NCBI GenBank assembly: GCA_026874595.1
Contig: CM049320.1
Coordinates: forward strand, 32,956,214 to 33,020,213
Length of the DNA stretch: 64,000 bases
Source: Sipunculus nudus
Taxonomy: Eukaryota > Annelida > Sipuncula > Golfingiida > Sipunculidae
Direction: 5' to 3'
Shown here: positions 46,703 to 60,067 of the stretch, one piece after another
How the letters are laid out: every line of letters starts with the position of its first letter
Position numbering within the stretch: the stretch's first letter is position 1
Notes under the pieces: generated by a model
The model's input: only the letters and a program-made list of their open reading frames with translations
The model's database searches: none
Told to the model about the DNA's origin: nothing
Made by a program: the position numbers and the translations under genes

Positions 46703-46830
46703 GGATGGGCAGGATGATAGCCTTGCGGTTAAGATGTTGGATTTTGGAGCTGAAGACCCTTCAGTTGAAACCTGCCGGTGCCTTAATGGTACTATGGTGA
46801 TATCCCGTTAGAACATCAGAAATTAATGTA
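46703..46830 (+). repeat. tRNA-derived SINE head
   Basis: TAGCCTTGCGGTTAAG (46718-46733) resembles a tRNA A box, and TCAGTTGAAACC (46761-46772) a degenerate B box about 30 bp downstream. These are the internal RNA polymerase III promoter elements of tRNA-type SINEs. No tRNA cloverleaf can be folded convincingly, so it is not called a tRNA. Confidence 0.5.
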
Positions 46831-49269
46831 TTTCAGGTTATGAATTCTGGAGTATTCCAAAGTTATTTAAAAATTTATCAGGGAAATATCAGGGAATTTT
46901 ATTTGCATGAAATGCTAGGAATTAACCTTGTAAAAATGAAATTTGATATAAAATTTTCTTAATTGCAGGATGTTTCGGTAAGCATACTCTCAGGCAGAAT
47001 TTCAAGTATTAGCTAGGTGCTGTACATATATAGAGACCTGAGTATTTAATTTTAAAGTCAGTATCAGAATTGTTTAAAAATGCTTTATAAGTATTTAAAT
47101 TCATGAATATTGGTTACCCCTGAAAAGTAAAATGGAAAACTGAAATTTAGTGAGACGTACTAAACTGACCTGAGACTATAGTCTGTCTCACTAAGAGAGG
47201 TCAATTGGTTATTGGTGATATTTATTTACAAAGTCAGTTTATTTAAAAAAGTACCTGTCAGCATATCAACCAAGCACTCCAGAAATTATATACAAGGAAA
47301 CCACAACCAGATTTTGCAGAGAATCTAATTGGCACAATGAATTCAGTATCTAAGAAAACAGTATATTTTTGTCACAACATATTAACTGAAGTGAATGTCA
47401 AGAACTTTTTTGTTTGAAGGTGATTAGGTGATGATAGAACTTGGTACCATAAACAAAATATCTCATCAGCTTTAAGATGCCATCCTGCACTGTTACTTCA
47501 CAATATGGGAGCATCAAGAAAGTTGCAAAGTATACATTTAATATGTTTGACTAAAATATTTCATTCTCTATTGCCGGAGACCACGTACTTTTCTTCCATA
47601 GTAACACACTGGACGGAAATATCAGCATTTCATAATTTTCACCAAAAACCAATGGGCACCCTTTAGTGAGACGAACTATAAATTAATACACTGTGATACT
47701 TTTTAGCACTAGTGGTTGAGAAGTTCATTGTGTTAAGAGAGAGAATCTTGTCACTTTGCTGAGATATAGCTTCAAACTATAAATACTATGCTTTTCCAGT
47801 TTTACTGAATAATAATGTTGTGTATGTCTCAAAAACAAATAATATACATTTCAAAACCATTGGCATAAACATCAAAACTATTCTTGGAAATTCCTCAGGC
47901 AAGTCATTTCCCAATTTTTGTTTTTGTTTGTTATCTGATTTATACTGTCAGGCCAATTTTTTTCATTATTTATAACGGTATATCCAATTACAGGAACAAA
48001 GACATGTACAACTCCAATATCCATTTTGGATATTGCGGTATCATATCTGGCTTTCTTTATTGATTTTCCATATCAAGGTATTTTCTTGGTAGCCACTTTC
48101 ATTACCCAATGGGTGAATTTAATTTCATTCTTTTCTCAGAGAAGGACTAAAGCTGGCGTTTTTATTGCAGGCTCAGAACAAGATAAGGAGAAATTGACAT
48201 AAGGTGGAATTGCATATTATGTGTTGGAGAGATGCCCATGGATATGAATACAAATGAATAGAAATTAACTGATTTTATGAAGAATGATCACAAACAAGTT
48301 TTTCTGACACAAACAGTCTTCACAAGTGGAAGACAAAGCAACCATGATTTTCTGAAGATTTTATGAAAGTGCAAAAAAAGAAAATGAATAAATTAGATTT
48401 CAACGACCATTAATTCTGGGTAATTCTAAAAGAATGATCATGGCGCAGATTAAATGTGAGCACAACTGCTGTGTTGTTTTTGTTGTAACAGAGTGAACAA
48501 CAGACTAAAATGATTGGATTAAGGCTCTGGCAGAAAGTTTGTACAGAAACTTTGTCACCGACAGAACAAGTGGGGGAGATAAAACCCAACAATGTGTTTT
48601 GTTGATAATGGATTTATACGTCAAAGAAAATAACTGATTTAAACGGAGCCTAATTTGCTGGATCTTTCCTGTCTTGCATAAGTAAGGAAGAGGACAGCTT
48701 ATTCATAATGTGGCTCCAGCGGTCCAAGTCTTATGACTTGTCGAGTAACTCAGGCAAAACTTCTCCAGTTCCATGGAAGGGTGCATCAAAAGAAAGGTAA
48801 GTAAACTGAAATATCTCAGTGAGGCTTATGTATGCATTTATATAATGAACATGAATGGATTGTTCTGCTGTTTTCATTGGATTTAGCATTAAATTTATCT
48901 TCTACATTATTCATTGTTTTTTCTCAATTTTTGGGGTACTTATAGTCAAGAGAGTGCTGGTTTACATTGGCCTCTCTTTGTTGATGAACTTAGATAATAA
49001 GCTAGTTGCGGAATATATGTTGGATAATACTGGATGATTGAGAAAAAGGTAAGGACACGGGACATTTTTTTTGGTCTGTATATGTGTTAAGACTTCTATA
49101 TTAACCAGATAACCTTAATATGCACATCAGGCAGATTTTTACTGGAATTTTCTGTTGTTTTGTATATGTTGCATGAAAAATTTTGCATGGAATGATATGA
49201 AATGTGTTGTGTGTGTATAATGAAGATGACTTTTTGTGGAGGATTTGAAGGTTCAGATGATATTCGTTA
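46831..49269. other. no recognised feature
   Basis: No gene or repeat family is recognised. The word TTTAGTGAGACG occurs at about 47147 and 47663, but no element could be delimited. Confidence 0.35.
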
Positions 49270-49425
49270 TATATCCTGATATTTTATTATTGGCCAAAAG
49301 AGTGTTTACAAACAGTATATACAATACATGTGTAACAGGTGAAAATAGAAACAGGGCGGAATGTGGATTCGAACCTGTAACCTGTGAATAAAGCAAGTTT
49401 CACAAGCAAGGCCAGTAGGATCGCT
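49270..49425 (-). repeat. tRNA-derived SINE-like segment
   Basis: On the minus strand TGGCCTTGCTTG (49404-49415) matches an A box. GGTTCGAATCC (complement of 49365-49375) is a perfect B box about 30 bp downstream. The sequence then continues without tRNA pairing towards an A-rich stretch. The perfect B box makes chance less likely. Confidence 0.5.
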
Positions 49426-49680
49426 TTTGTGTCTGGTTACATTCACCCCCTCTCCATGAACGCCTTGTCCCCAGAACATTGGACCTATCCCGGGGATCAT
49501 ACAAGTGTACCATAGCTAGGTGGGGCATTATGCCAGGACACCAACTCCCCAGATCCCACCACTGCCACCATCAGTCTAATTTCCTGTTGTGTGTTCACAC
49601 GGGCATCTAGCACCAATGCCTGAGGTGTTCATTTCACATGTTAAACAATGTAACAATATTCTCACAAACTAGGCCCTAAC
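49426..49680. other. no recognised feature
   Basis: A slightly C-rich segment with no recognised element. Confidence 0.35.
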
Positions 49681-49866
49681 CGTTCTAGAGCGTTCATAAT
49701 GCACTAAAGCAGAGTGGATAATATGGTTTGAAACCACCTCCTGAGCTTGATCCAAAATGCTTTTGCCAAAACGGTTTCAAAATGCTTTGGATTGCCATGT
49801 GGACAGTCTAGTGCACATTCAAAACGGTTTGAAACTGGTTTGCATTTGCTGTATGAAAGAGGTATA
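49681..49866 (-). mobile_element. MITE-like inverted-repeat element, copy 2 (truncated)
   Basis: Reverse-complement relative of 8567-9000. CCTGAGCTTGATCCAAAATG and AAACGGTTTGAAACTGGTTT match the complement of copy 1, and the right end GCTGTATGAAAGAGG corresponds to copy 1's left end. The other terminal repeat is missing. Two frames crossing it (49747 and 49757) are repeat-encoded. Confidence 0.6.
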
Positions 49867-52800
49867 CTTCATGACCTGGTTTCAGTTCCTGGCATGGTTA
49901 GGAGAGTGGCTTGTAGTGGGGTGTCTAAGGTCAGTAGTTTACTCTCGGTCCTCCAGTTTCCTTCACCTTAGAGACTACTGAAAGCCACTTTTAGATCCAC
50001 AGAAAGTGTCCATTTTAATGCAGATAACTGTTTGAATCATCAATGTTTAAAGTTTTAATCTGTCCATGACATTTTGAGTAAAATTACTCATGGAGAAACC
50101 ATCCATGATGAAAATGTAATCCCTAATGCCTCCTGGCAAAGGTGTAAAATTAAATGATGAAGTAATGTTTATCATAACTACAGCACTGTCAGTGTGGATT
50201 ATTGTCCATCAGTTAAGAGGCAGGTCTGGAAAAAAATCAAGACCAGGCACATGTCATGATCCTTCAGATATTTATACACTCTGACTTTTGAAAATAACAG
50301 CTAGACACTTTCACTTCAGTTAGCCAGTAGCCTATAATTTAGAAAAAAAATTTTACAAAAAATGAGATCAACCACAGTGATATCATATATTAACCCTCAG
50401 TAAATACCATGAAAAAAACAAAATTGTCTGGTAAATCTCTCAACTACTATTCAAGATACTCTTAACGTAATAATGCGAGTCATATTGCAAGCATTATGAA
50501 AAGTATAAGAGATATAGTATAATGTACAGATGCAAGCATATAAGTTATTATTTTATAACTGTGAGTCTAAATGTTGTTATGTAATTACAAGAATACCTGT
50601 TTAAAGATGGGATATGAACAGCCAAAATGCTATGAAAGTTCAGGTGCCATTATGGTTTAATTAACTTGAATAGTATCTATTATCTCTTATGAAATAAAAA
50701 CAACCTCTAATATGCTGTTGATTTTAAATGGAAATTCTGGTAATATCAAATCTCACACTGAAAAAATTAACTGAAAAAATAAAGATTAAATATAAAGTAT
50801 TCTGTACCTGTGTTGAACAGATGGTGTTGATATTTTGAGATTTGTTAACATTTCCTGGGTATTGGTGTTTGAGGCTGAATATGTGTGTGTTTTTCTGCAC
50901 TAGTCTTTTTTTATTGATTTTTGGACACATAATAGATTTGACTGGGACATAGGGTCACAGCTGACAGACACAACAGGAGGAAAGTGAGATAGAGCTGCTC
51001 AGCTTGACACCTATTTTAGCTAATTTTAGAACTGTGTCCATTTTGAAACATAACTGGGGCAGCTGGCACAGGATGGTCCAGTCCTGCAGGGAATGGTATA
51101 CGATATGTGCCTCTTTTCTGGATGTGACATTATTTTGAACATGCATGAAAACCTGGTTGTGGATGATTTTACATTTATTGTGACCCAAACTTAGCCATGC
51201 TGGCAGATTATGCTGCATGATTGTGTTGGTCACATGACTCACAGATTACGAAGTAACATTAATGTCACTGCCGGCATGTATTTGGACATCTCTGTTTTGA
51301 CAGCGTCACAGTTAAGTGATGATTTACTATATGAATGTTTCGCTGGAGCCATATTCCTTGGAGAACAGTGGCATGCAAAACCAGAACACTTTACCCGGAA
51401 AAGCTTCACTAATGCCCATTATTCATGTCCCATGATGCACTGTTGTCTTCTCCAAAATACCACTCTGGGAAGACCCGTGACCCTTGTTCCCTGATGACCC
51501 ACAGGTCTATAACTTACAGCATCCAACCTGATGCCAAGGAAAATGATACATTTGATCCTATTTCCAGGTCACCTTGAGATGATGGCACATAGAATTACCC
51601 TCTCCAGCTTGTCCCATTAATGATTTTCATTTCATTACGATAGAAATTGGTTGACATGACATTGTCTATCTTAGGAATGACTCCAACGACTGCTTTCAAA
51701 TTTTGTGTGGAATAGTTGGTCTGCCTGATTGTATGTGATGTTAAATGATTACATACCCTGCTTGTGGTGTAACAATATATTACATGGTCCAGCTAGTGAC
51801 AACCGCATCGGAAATGTTTCTGACATAACTCTGAAAATTATTGGTTGCTGTTGAAATTACTTGATTCCCAAATTTGTTTACCCTGCCCATGAATATATTA
51901 TTAAAAGGAGGCCTGTGGATTGTGAGTGCCTTTGGTTTGATTCACTTATCAATTCTTTACCTTCAGTTCTATTCTCGATTCAAACATTACTTGCGTAGTA
52001 AATTTCAGAATTGTAAAGAAAATAAAATCAGTTTTACCAGAATGGATGTTAGTATATTTTAGAAAATAAAAAAAAAATCTGTAGTTCTATGTCACCCACA
52101 TTTGTATATCTATGCGAGTGTAGTCCAACTGGGAATGCTTAAAATAGATTAAGGGGACATACAAGATAAAGAGCTTTGACATTGCAAACTGCTTTGTCAA
52201 ATTTGACAGCTCACAGAGGACTTGGTATTGCTGCATGCGAAAAAAATGATAATCTAAAAGAATCGATCCTGAGGTAAATAATCAATTACAATTTAATTGA
52301 GGGCTTGCAATTTAATGCATCTAATCTTCGATGCATTGTTACACCCCTATTTTAAAGTGCTTTTATCAGTGTGTTACTGAAATAAACTGAATCTATTTAC
52401 TTAATTTCAACCTAGGAATTTAGTTTTCAATTTGATAAACATGGACTGTAAATTTTTATTTAAAACTTTGTAGTTTAGTTGTTTAATGAAAAGACCTAAA
52501 TGTTAGCCTGAGAAATAAAAAGTTCACCTAAATTGAAAAATGCAAACCTGTACAAAAAAGTTTATGTACCAGGAAAGTTCCAGAATGTTCTCGCTAGATG
52601 TTCTGTGATTTGTTGGTAGATGCATATGTTAACCAAGTGTCTTTTGAAAAAATGAAAGAGTTCATTAAAGAGACATTAAGAAAGAAGGCTTGCTGTCAGT
52701 TCATTAAATATTAGCCAGAAATTAAAGGAGGGATGATCCTGTTTATTTCATAGCCATGATGGTTTATTGTTTGATTACAGACAATGTTATATTATCAGCA

Positions 52801-53836
52801 AAGAGAAAGTCATGAAAAAACATGTAGTCCGTATCTGGTATCTGTGACATGTTAACTTGGAAATTTAATTGCCTGTATATGGAGGAACGGTTTGATTTGC
52901 TGAGTGGGAGGGGGAGTCTGATAATAATTATCATGTTTAAACTCCCAACAGATGCAAGTTAAGGCAGACTTTATTACGTAAAAAGCTAAGCCCAGGCGGG
53001 TGAAGCAGTGTACTTAATTGTCAAACACTGCCACCAGCTGCCATTGTCCAGTAATAAAAGCATAGTGTCAATCTGTTAAATGCAGATTAACATGATCAAT
53101 TCTGTGGCAGGGAAAAATGTGTGTGGATGATAACCCTTATTTTCTTATTTAGATAATGGATTTATGTAAAGTTGTTTCCTGAAAATCAGTCCTTGGTAAA
53201 ATCTAGTTTCCTTACAGAGGTAACCTTAAGTGTGATGTGCATTTTATTTTCATCTTGTTATTAAATAGCAAGAGCCAGATTACATTAAAAAGATATTTGA
53301 TGGTGCCCACAGAAGGAAAGCATTTAAACAATGTCAGATGAAAGAATATAGATAATACTTTGTAATTTCTGCAGAGCAGTTACTCTAAAGACTCCAAACA
53401 AATAAATTTAAGTACTATTCAAGACATCTTCCAGATTTTTTATCAACTGTTCCTTAATTGCCTTGCTCTTGACATGTTTATTATAGTACTGAATACCTCC
53501 ACAGGATGGCATTGCTAGTTGCAGTACATTGCTTGTTGATAGAAGTACAAAAATTATCCAACATGCATATCCAGGACCACATTAGTCTCCAGCTATTAAT
53601 TTCGTGCCTTGAGGTATTTCAATGAAACCTAATTCCATTGAACTACATTTTTGACATTAAAACCTCAATGTTGTGTATAAAAATGAGAGAACAGGTGAAT
53701 AAAAATTATTTGTTGAAAAACATTGGTTCCTGACTTGCTTGCAAAATGTCTTCACTATAGGCTTTGACTTATGGATTATTCCCAGCCCTAAATATACAGC
53801 ATTAAAATCCTTTTGGCCTGGTAAAAACTTACAATA
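49867..53836. other. no recognised feature
   Basis: About 4 kb of AT-rich, probably intronic sequence. Scattered short frames (for example 51210-51494 and its opposite-strand partner) have no motif. Confidence 0.35.
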
Positions 53837-54055
53837 TAATGCCCCTGTCTATGAGAGACATATTACGGTCCTTGTCCATCCATCAGTTGTCCTTCTGTTA
53901 ATTTTTAGTGACAGATTTTTACAAAACTCACCATAACCTCTTACCAAAAGAGTTTCTCATCCTAGTTCAATTATAGGCAAAATCCATGCATATTTAATGA
54001 CGTCAGTGGTCACAAGACATGACGGGTGGATTATGCACCATTGCGGTGCTCTTGT
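53837..54055 (+). mobile_element. small Helentron-like piece
   Basis: The right end has GACGGGTGGATTAT, the hairpin GCACC-ATTGC-GGTGC (54035-54049) and then CTTGT|T, as in families A and C. The left end near 53837 (AATGCCCCTGTC) is only a partial inverted match (11 of 14) to the subterminal word. A related truncated copy is at 2235-2470. Confidence 0.5.
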
Positions 54056-55214
54056 TGTCATATTACTCCTTCATCTCTTAATACCATTTGCAGGCCATGA
54101 ACAAATTCTTTGAAAAAATTAAGGGACATAATATTTTTATACAAAAGAGTTCAGCAGAAACTTAGCAGTCCATGCTTGGGTGTGATGTTGTTTGTCAAAT
54201 TAAGTTATCAAAATGAGTTCACTCAACTTTTAAGTGCAGTTATGACAAACATTGGTATATACATAAAGCTGTTAACTTTTTGTTTCCAAGGCATGTATGT
54301 TATTAACAAGAAATTGAAATAGATCTCCATCTTAATGTGTTTACTCTGTTGGGTTGATAGTTTTGTCACGGTTGCCAGCAGGCGGGCATATAACATCTGG
54401 ATTTAATTCCTCACCCACCCACAATATTTATGTTTTGCTCCCTGTGGGGAGGTGAAGGTCGCTGCTGCAGCTACTTCGGGAGATGATACATTATGGATGA
54501 AGCCGTCAGAGTGATGTATACAGGGGAAAGATCAGACTTCATGTCTAACCCACCATGCACCACTGCTGCCCCAACTGATCACATGACTTACAAGCACTTT
54601 TCCCATCATGCATCAAAACTCAAGGTCATTAAGTGCAGCACCAGCTGAGCCTGAAATTTGATGTAAATGATGTAGATAATCTCTTCAGTATATCAATTAT
54701 TATGCTGGAAAACTTACTGAAGATATAGAATTACAGCTGTTTATACAAATGCCATTTAAAAAAAAAATGTTAATCTGAAACTTAAATCCAAATGATGGAA
54801 AAATATCCAAAATTTTGGTATAAAAAATGGACTGATTCCAAGTAAAGGTACAGAGGTTGGCAGGGCAAAGGAAACTGGGCTGAGGGCTCTGTAGATAGAG
54901 CCCAGTACTCAAAGTGGGGGGTGGGGGTGCAGAGGGGGTGATACTTTCAAGGTTGGCCCCTAGCGAGAGTGAGCATTCTGCAGGGGTGATGGTAAGGCAG
55001 TTCCCATCAGGTGTTTTACACAAAAACAAGTGCGCCTTTCAGGGGTGACCTTTCCTTATCAAAAGTGATGAAAATTGAGCCACAACCATAACTGAGTGGT
55101 ATGTACACAACATACAGATTCTTCCTGCCTCCTTTTTAAAAGAGTACAGGTTATATATGTCGATGCAGCAACATTGGCCACACCCTAACAGGTGTCTTTC
55201 CCGGCACCTGAGCT
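54056..55214. other. no recognised feature
   Basis: No gene or repeat is recognised. It includes a short G-rich patch near 54915. Confidence 0.35.
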
Positions 55215-55232
55215 GGGGGGGGGGGGGGGGGG
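55215..55232. repeat. run of 18 G
   Basis: An uninterrupted G run on the + strand. Minus-strand proline-run frames here are artefacts of it. Confidence 0.97.
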
Positions 55233-55689
55233 AGTCAAAGGTCAACAGATGAATTCTTTTTATATCACCCTCTGTGAAAAAGGGTAAGAGCTCTGAAAGA
55301 AACTTGGCAATAAAAAAATTTTTGTTTGCCCAAGAAAGTTCAAAACTGGCTGTATGATATGAAGAAAAGGTTTGCAAACACTAACTCCCAAGTAGCTGTA
55401 ATATTGAATTGCTTCCAGATGTCAGGACATGAACTGGTGCCCTTGTATAATCTTTGATCTTGCTGCTTGAATCATTTGGAACCAGGCTGAAGTGAGTGGT
55501 TTTGTTGACTGTGAGGCTTGTGTGTGTGGTACAGAGCTGTCTGCTGACTGTACACACAGCTCATGCTGGGAAGGTACAGTGCTGTCTGGTCTTCAAGTTG
55601 TACATACAGCTCCTGCTGGTGATCTCAGCATCTTACCTGGTCGCTGTCAGCAGGTGGTGAAGACTGCCAGCGTGACTGTTAGGTTGTAC

Positions 55690-56165
55690 ATACTTCAGTA
55701 ACCCTGCAGCATTCCAGCTGCTGGCTGGCGCAGGTCCAGGAGGTGTACATGGACAAGGCTCTGTATAGGCCTCCCAAACATTTAGATATAATTATTTACA
55801 AATATGTGTGTATTAAACTAGAGGTCACATGGAAGAGCACAAATCCTTCACCTCTCCCTATTGGCATCAGTTACCCTGCAGCATTCCAGTTGCTGGCTGG
55901 CACAGGTCCAGGAGGTGCACAGTGACAGAGCTCCAAGCCTGCAAACATTTAGATATTTAGATATATGTATGTATGTTTTAAACTAGAGGTCATTTAGTGG
56001 AGCACAAATCACTTCCCCCTATTTGCATCAGTAACCTTCAGTAATCAGCATTCCAGCTGCTGGCTGGTACAGTGAGAGAAATCCAGCCTCCTAAAAGTTA
56101 GATATTTATGTGTGTATTCAATTAGAAGTCACTCTGTAGAGCACAAATCCTCCACCTCCAACAGC
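55690..56165. repeat. three-copy ~170-bp tandem repeat
   Basis: GCATTCCAGCTGCTGGCTGG (or a one-base variant) recurs near 55710, 55882 and 56048 (periods of about 172 and 167). Each is followed by CAGGTCCAGGAGGTG-type sequence, ACATTTAGATAT and AGAGCACAAATC. Confidence 0.9.
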
Positions 56166-56466
56166 CATTTCCATGTACTTATAGAAATAAATTGGAAAAA
56201 TCCAAAGTTTTATTATCAGCAGTTATATTATCTCATACCTCTCATATCTCACAATTTGTTGGGAGCCAATCGGTTTTTTAGAGCACCTCCAGGAAAGAAA
56301 CTCCTGAACAGGCAAATTATTAAGTATAATTACTGCATACCCAGTCCCAGAGCACACATCCAAACTAAGAAATGACTCAAATCTCTGTGTTTGACATTTT
56401 AAAAAAGTAGGGAGACATGCTCTCAGTACTGGATTTTGAACCCCAGTCATTTTCAAAGTCGCCTTC

Positions 56467-56702
56467 CAATATCTCTCTATATTATATCTCAAAGCCACTC
56501 AGTATCTCAAAGTGGCCTTTCAGTATCTCTCTATATTATATCTCAAAGCCACTCAATATCTCAAAGTGGCCTTTCAATATCTCTCTATATTATATCTCAA
56601 AGCCACTCAATATCTCAAAGTGGGCTTTCAATATCTCTCTTTATTATATCTCAAAGCCACTCAATATCTCAAAGTGGGCTTTCAGTATCGCTCTATATAA
56701 TC
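56467..56702. repeat. 54-bp minisatellite, ~4-5 copies
   Basis: ATCTCTCTATATTATATCTC begins at 56471, 56525, 56579 and 56633, with a partial copy at 56687: exact period 54. Each unit contains AAAGCCACT and AGTGGC, which can pair as a hairpin. The period is divisible by three, so three overlapping + strand frames stay open. These are not genes. Confidence 0.97.
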
Positions 56703-57829
56703 ATTGAATCTTGCTGAAGAACCTTTGGATTTCATTTTAATCAGAGACAAAAATCTGCCAAAATAAGTATACACATTTGCCTCTGCCTTAAAGGACATGA
56801 CCAGCGAAATATACTCCATTTGTGTAGAGTGCATCTTACCCCTATTAAAGTAACATACCGCTGGTGACTTGTGCTGACTGAGCTTTATTAATGAGCAATT
56901 AGGCAAATATGTGGCTACTCGTCACAGGGTCAGTGCTACACCGCCGCTCGGGTTCTCAAGTGCAGGCACAGGCTGTGACGTCAGCTCAGGAACTGCAGGC
57001 TTACTACGGCAGTCACCCTGTGTATATACAATGGCCACTGGTTTTGTAACGATGTCCTTTCTGAAAGTTTCGAGTCCATCACGGATTCAACAGTCGATTT
57101 TGACTCTTCAAGCTAAGACATCTTTAGTGATCATTCAGGTAAAAATACAAGGATACCGGGGAGCGAAAATGTACAGCCGTACAAGTTCGAGCCGACCCTG
57201 AGCGGGGATGATGACAATTCGAGTGGCGAGTCAATAATATACAATCACCGTAACGAATCGGGAACAAAAAATGGTTATTTTATAAGGTCTTTTTATTCCA
57301 AATAAACATGTAAAATAGGTGAACTTTATGTAAATTAATTGCACATATTATTTGATAAATGCATGTCAATTTTTAATACAAGACATGTCAGCTGTGAATG
57401 ATAAAATCTCCATGTTAATAATATCGTCCCGCGTGAAAGACAGGTGTGCAAGTCCTTTAAAATGATGCGAATGACTAACAACCGGGTATCCTCATCATAT
57501 TAATATAATGCTTGATAATTTACTTTTGCATAATATGCGATACATTTAACCAGGTCAGGGCTGACCGCAGTTTTAAGACGTCCTTCGATTTAGGTACATA
57601 CTTCAAAGGAAGGACGGTCGTCCTTAAATGGAAGTAGGAAACCCACAGCCTTCGTGTTGCCAACTTGCGATTACTTTACCCGTATTTTCTCCATATAAAG
57701 TCAATGTTTATTGGTCAGTTTTTGCTCAGAGCCACTGCCAATGAATCGGGCAACCTGATTGGATGCCAGTTGACAAGATCGAATATTGTACATAGTGGCC
57801 AACACGAGACTATCTTAAATGTGACGAGG

Positions 57830-58005
57830 TTCTTTGCACACAACGTTAAAATCGAGCTATTTTGAGCGTATAATAACACGGGCAACATCAACTTTATGTT
57901 AGAATGAAGGATTAATTACTATTTTTAACAGAATTCGGATAGTTTATTAAGATTCTATCATCGATTTTAAAGCAATCCACTGTTATCCATTGTTTGTAAG
58001 TTGTG
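57830..58005. repeat. internal inverted repeat of the Kolobok-like element, left arm
   Basis: Contains AACGTTAAAATCGAGC, GGGCAACATCAACTTTATG, TTAGAATGAAG, TTCGGATAG and AAAGCAATCCACTGTTA. The complement of 59870-60045 has the same words in the same order. A third, shorter copy (ACTTACAAGCAATGG, ATGGATTGC) is at about 59590-59650 in the right-arm orientation. Confidence 0.85.
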
Positions 58006-59869
58006 TATGTACCAAAATCGAAATACGCAAGCATGCTGTGAAAAACGATTAAAAAATATGTAAAAATATAAATAAAGATATAGCTGTCAGATATTTTATA
58101 GAAATTAATTATTTTGTGTATTTAATAAACTTAATAATATAATTAAGTATATAATGTATATATTTTACATGTAGGCCTATACTGTGCATGGTGGAGTGTT
58201 TATGTGCAAGACGCACGTGTGTGTTTGCAAAATGTCAGTTCTGTTCTGGTTGTTTATTCAATTTAGTTATAAATGATATATTGTAAAAAATACCTGTATA
58301 TTTAAAAAAATAAAACTGTACAAATGAATTAATGTACCCACGCAGGAAATTTGTAATTAAAATACATTTATTTTCTACATCTGTTAAAAACTAATTACAT
58401 GCCATCACAATGTCCATTTTGAACATTCACAAGTTAAAACTAAGGTGTTTTTAACCAAGTCATATGGATATATTCTCTAAAATGTGCAATATTGTTGAGT
58501 GACCAAGGCATAATTTTAAGCTTGTGTTTCAACGAAATTGTATGTACCAAAATTCAACAAGGAAATAATTTGATGACCATCTATAATTTACGCTCCCAAC
58601 TTCTCTGTCATGCGCAAACACATATAAATATATTTATATACTTTTTTTATTTGTAATGGGTTATATTTATCCTGCAGGAACAGATGATAACAGCTATGCA
58701 TCTTCACAGCTGTGGTCCGGCAGCAAACCTTGATGTGCAATTTTTGCATGCCTCCGGCCTTCCGATGAACTCCAGTTCACACGTCAGATCTTTTAAATCA
58801 CGGTTATTCATCATACATTAAATCCATTTGTGTTGTGTTTTTCATATTTTTATGTTTCTGATAATAAAATACAACATCATTGTGAAGAGGTTCAATTGAT
58901 TTTTATTCAACATTTCAGGTGTTTATATATCACATGATAGAAAAATTAAACAAGATGTGTCATCATCTGGCTTTATTAGTTCTAGAATAAAATCTGCAAA
59001 CAAAGAGACATATAGGAATAATGATTTTTATGAATATATTTTTATAATTTTAGGTCTTCTATGAGTGAACATTGCAAAAAACAAATGTTGCCAATTTTAA
59101 ACATGTTTTGATTAATTACACAAGTCTAGTAAATTACCGTATATTTTAAAATATACATAAAAATCGCTTTAAGAAAGAATTTAAGAAAGCCCTTTTCCAG
59201 TTTAATCTGCCGTGGAGCCTTTGTACCTCACATGATGTACTCATTTTGCTGTAAAAGTTTAATTCTTAAGTCAAATTCTTCAGCGGAACTTGTATAAATA
59301 CAATGAACTAATCCTTTTATTCATGCAGAATTGAACACAAAGACACGTTTTGTAAAAAAAAAATGCTATGTCAATTCTTGGTATAGTCATACTTGCATTA
59401 TTTTATAGGCGCACTTCAAAATGAAATATATCCAGATATTTATTCGTTTAATTATGACACGAATGATTTCTATATGAAATCCATATGTTAATATGAGTGT
59501 CTGGGAATTTCCTTTCACAAATATTGGAAGGAAGACATACTTTTGGTAAGTTATCTAGAGGCGTACTTCTATTTTAGCACGCGACTGTATACAACTTACA
59601 AGCAATGGAGAAACAATGGATTGCTTAAAATCGGCAAAAAACGCTGTACATCACCGGTAGGCCTACATATCAAAGTTATATATTTATAATACTATTGGAT
59701 TTATTAAACACACAAATAAAGTAATTTCCTCAAAATATACCTGACAACCATATCTTAATATATATAATTTTACATAATTTGTACGAGGGGGTTCAATTTT
59801 TATTGATTATTTAAGGAATGCTTGCATGCAGGGTGTTATAGATGTGTACTTGTGTGTTAAGTACACTAC

Positions 59870-60045
59870 TAAAGGCAACTTACAAGCAATGGGAAACAGT
59901 GGATTGCTTTTAAATTGGCAATATAATTTTAATTAACTATCCGAATTTCGTTAAGATAATAATCAATTCTTCATTCTAACATAAAGTTGATGTTGCCTGT
60001 GTGATAATTCGCTGACAATCGCTCGATTTTAACGTAGTGTGAAGG
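59870..60045. repeat. internal inverted repeat of the Kolobok-like element, right arm
   Basis: Reverse-complement partner of 57830-58005. It lies immediately downstream (on the minus strand) of the THAP-like frame. Confidence 0.85.
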
Positions 60046-60067
60046 CTAAGCACAAACCGGAACGAGC

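Noticed and set aside
46976-46984. Nine-base microexon-like segment between GCAG and GTAAGC
   Set aside because: Too short and too easily produced by chance. No supporting context.
55492-55701. Cysteine-rich + strand frame, considered as a downstream exon of the signal-peptide gene
   Set aside because: The sequence is locally repetitive (ACAGCTC-TGCTGG words), lacks clear splice sites in the needed phase and borders a tandem repeat.
56417-56717. Three overlapping SQSGL/YIISQ-type repeat frames
   Set aside because: They arise from a 54-bp minisatellite whose period is divisible by three.
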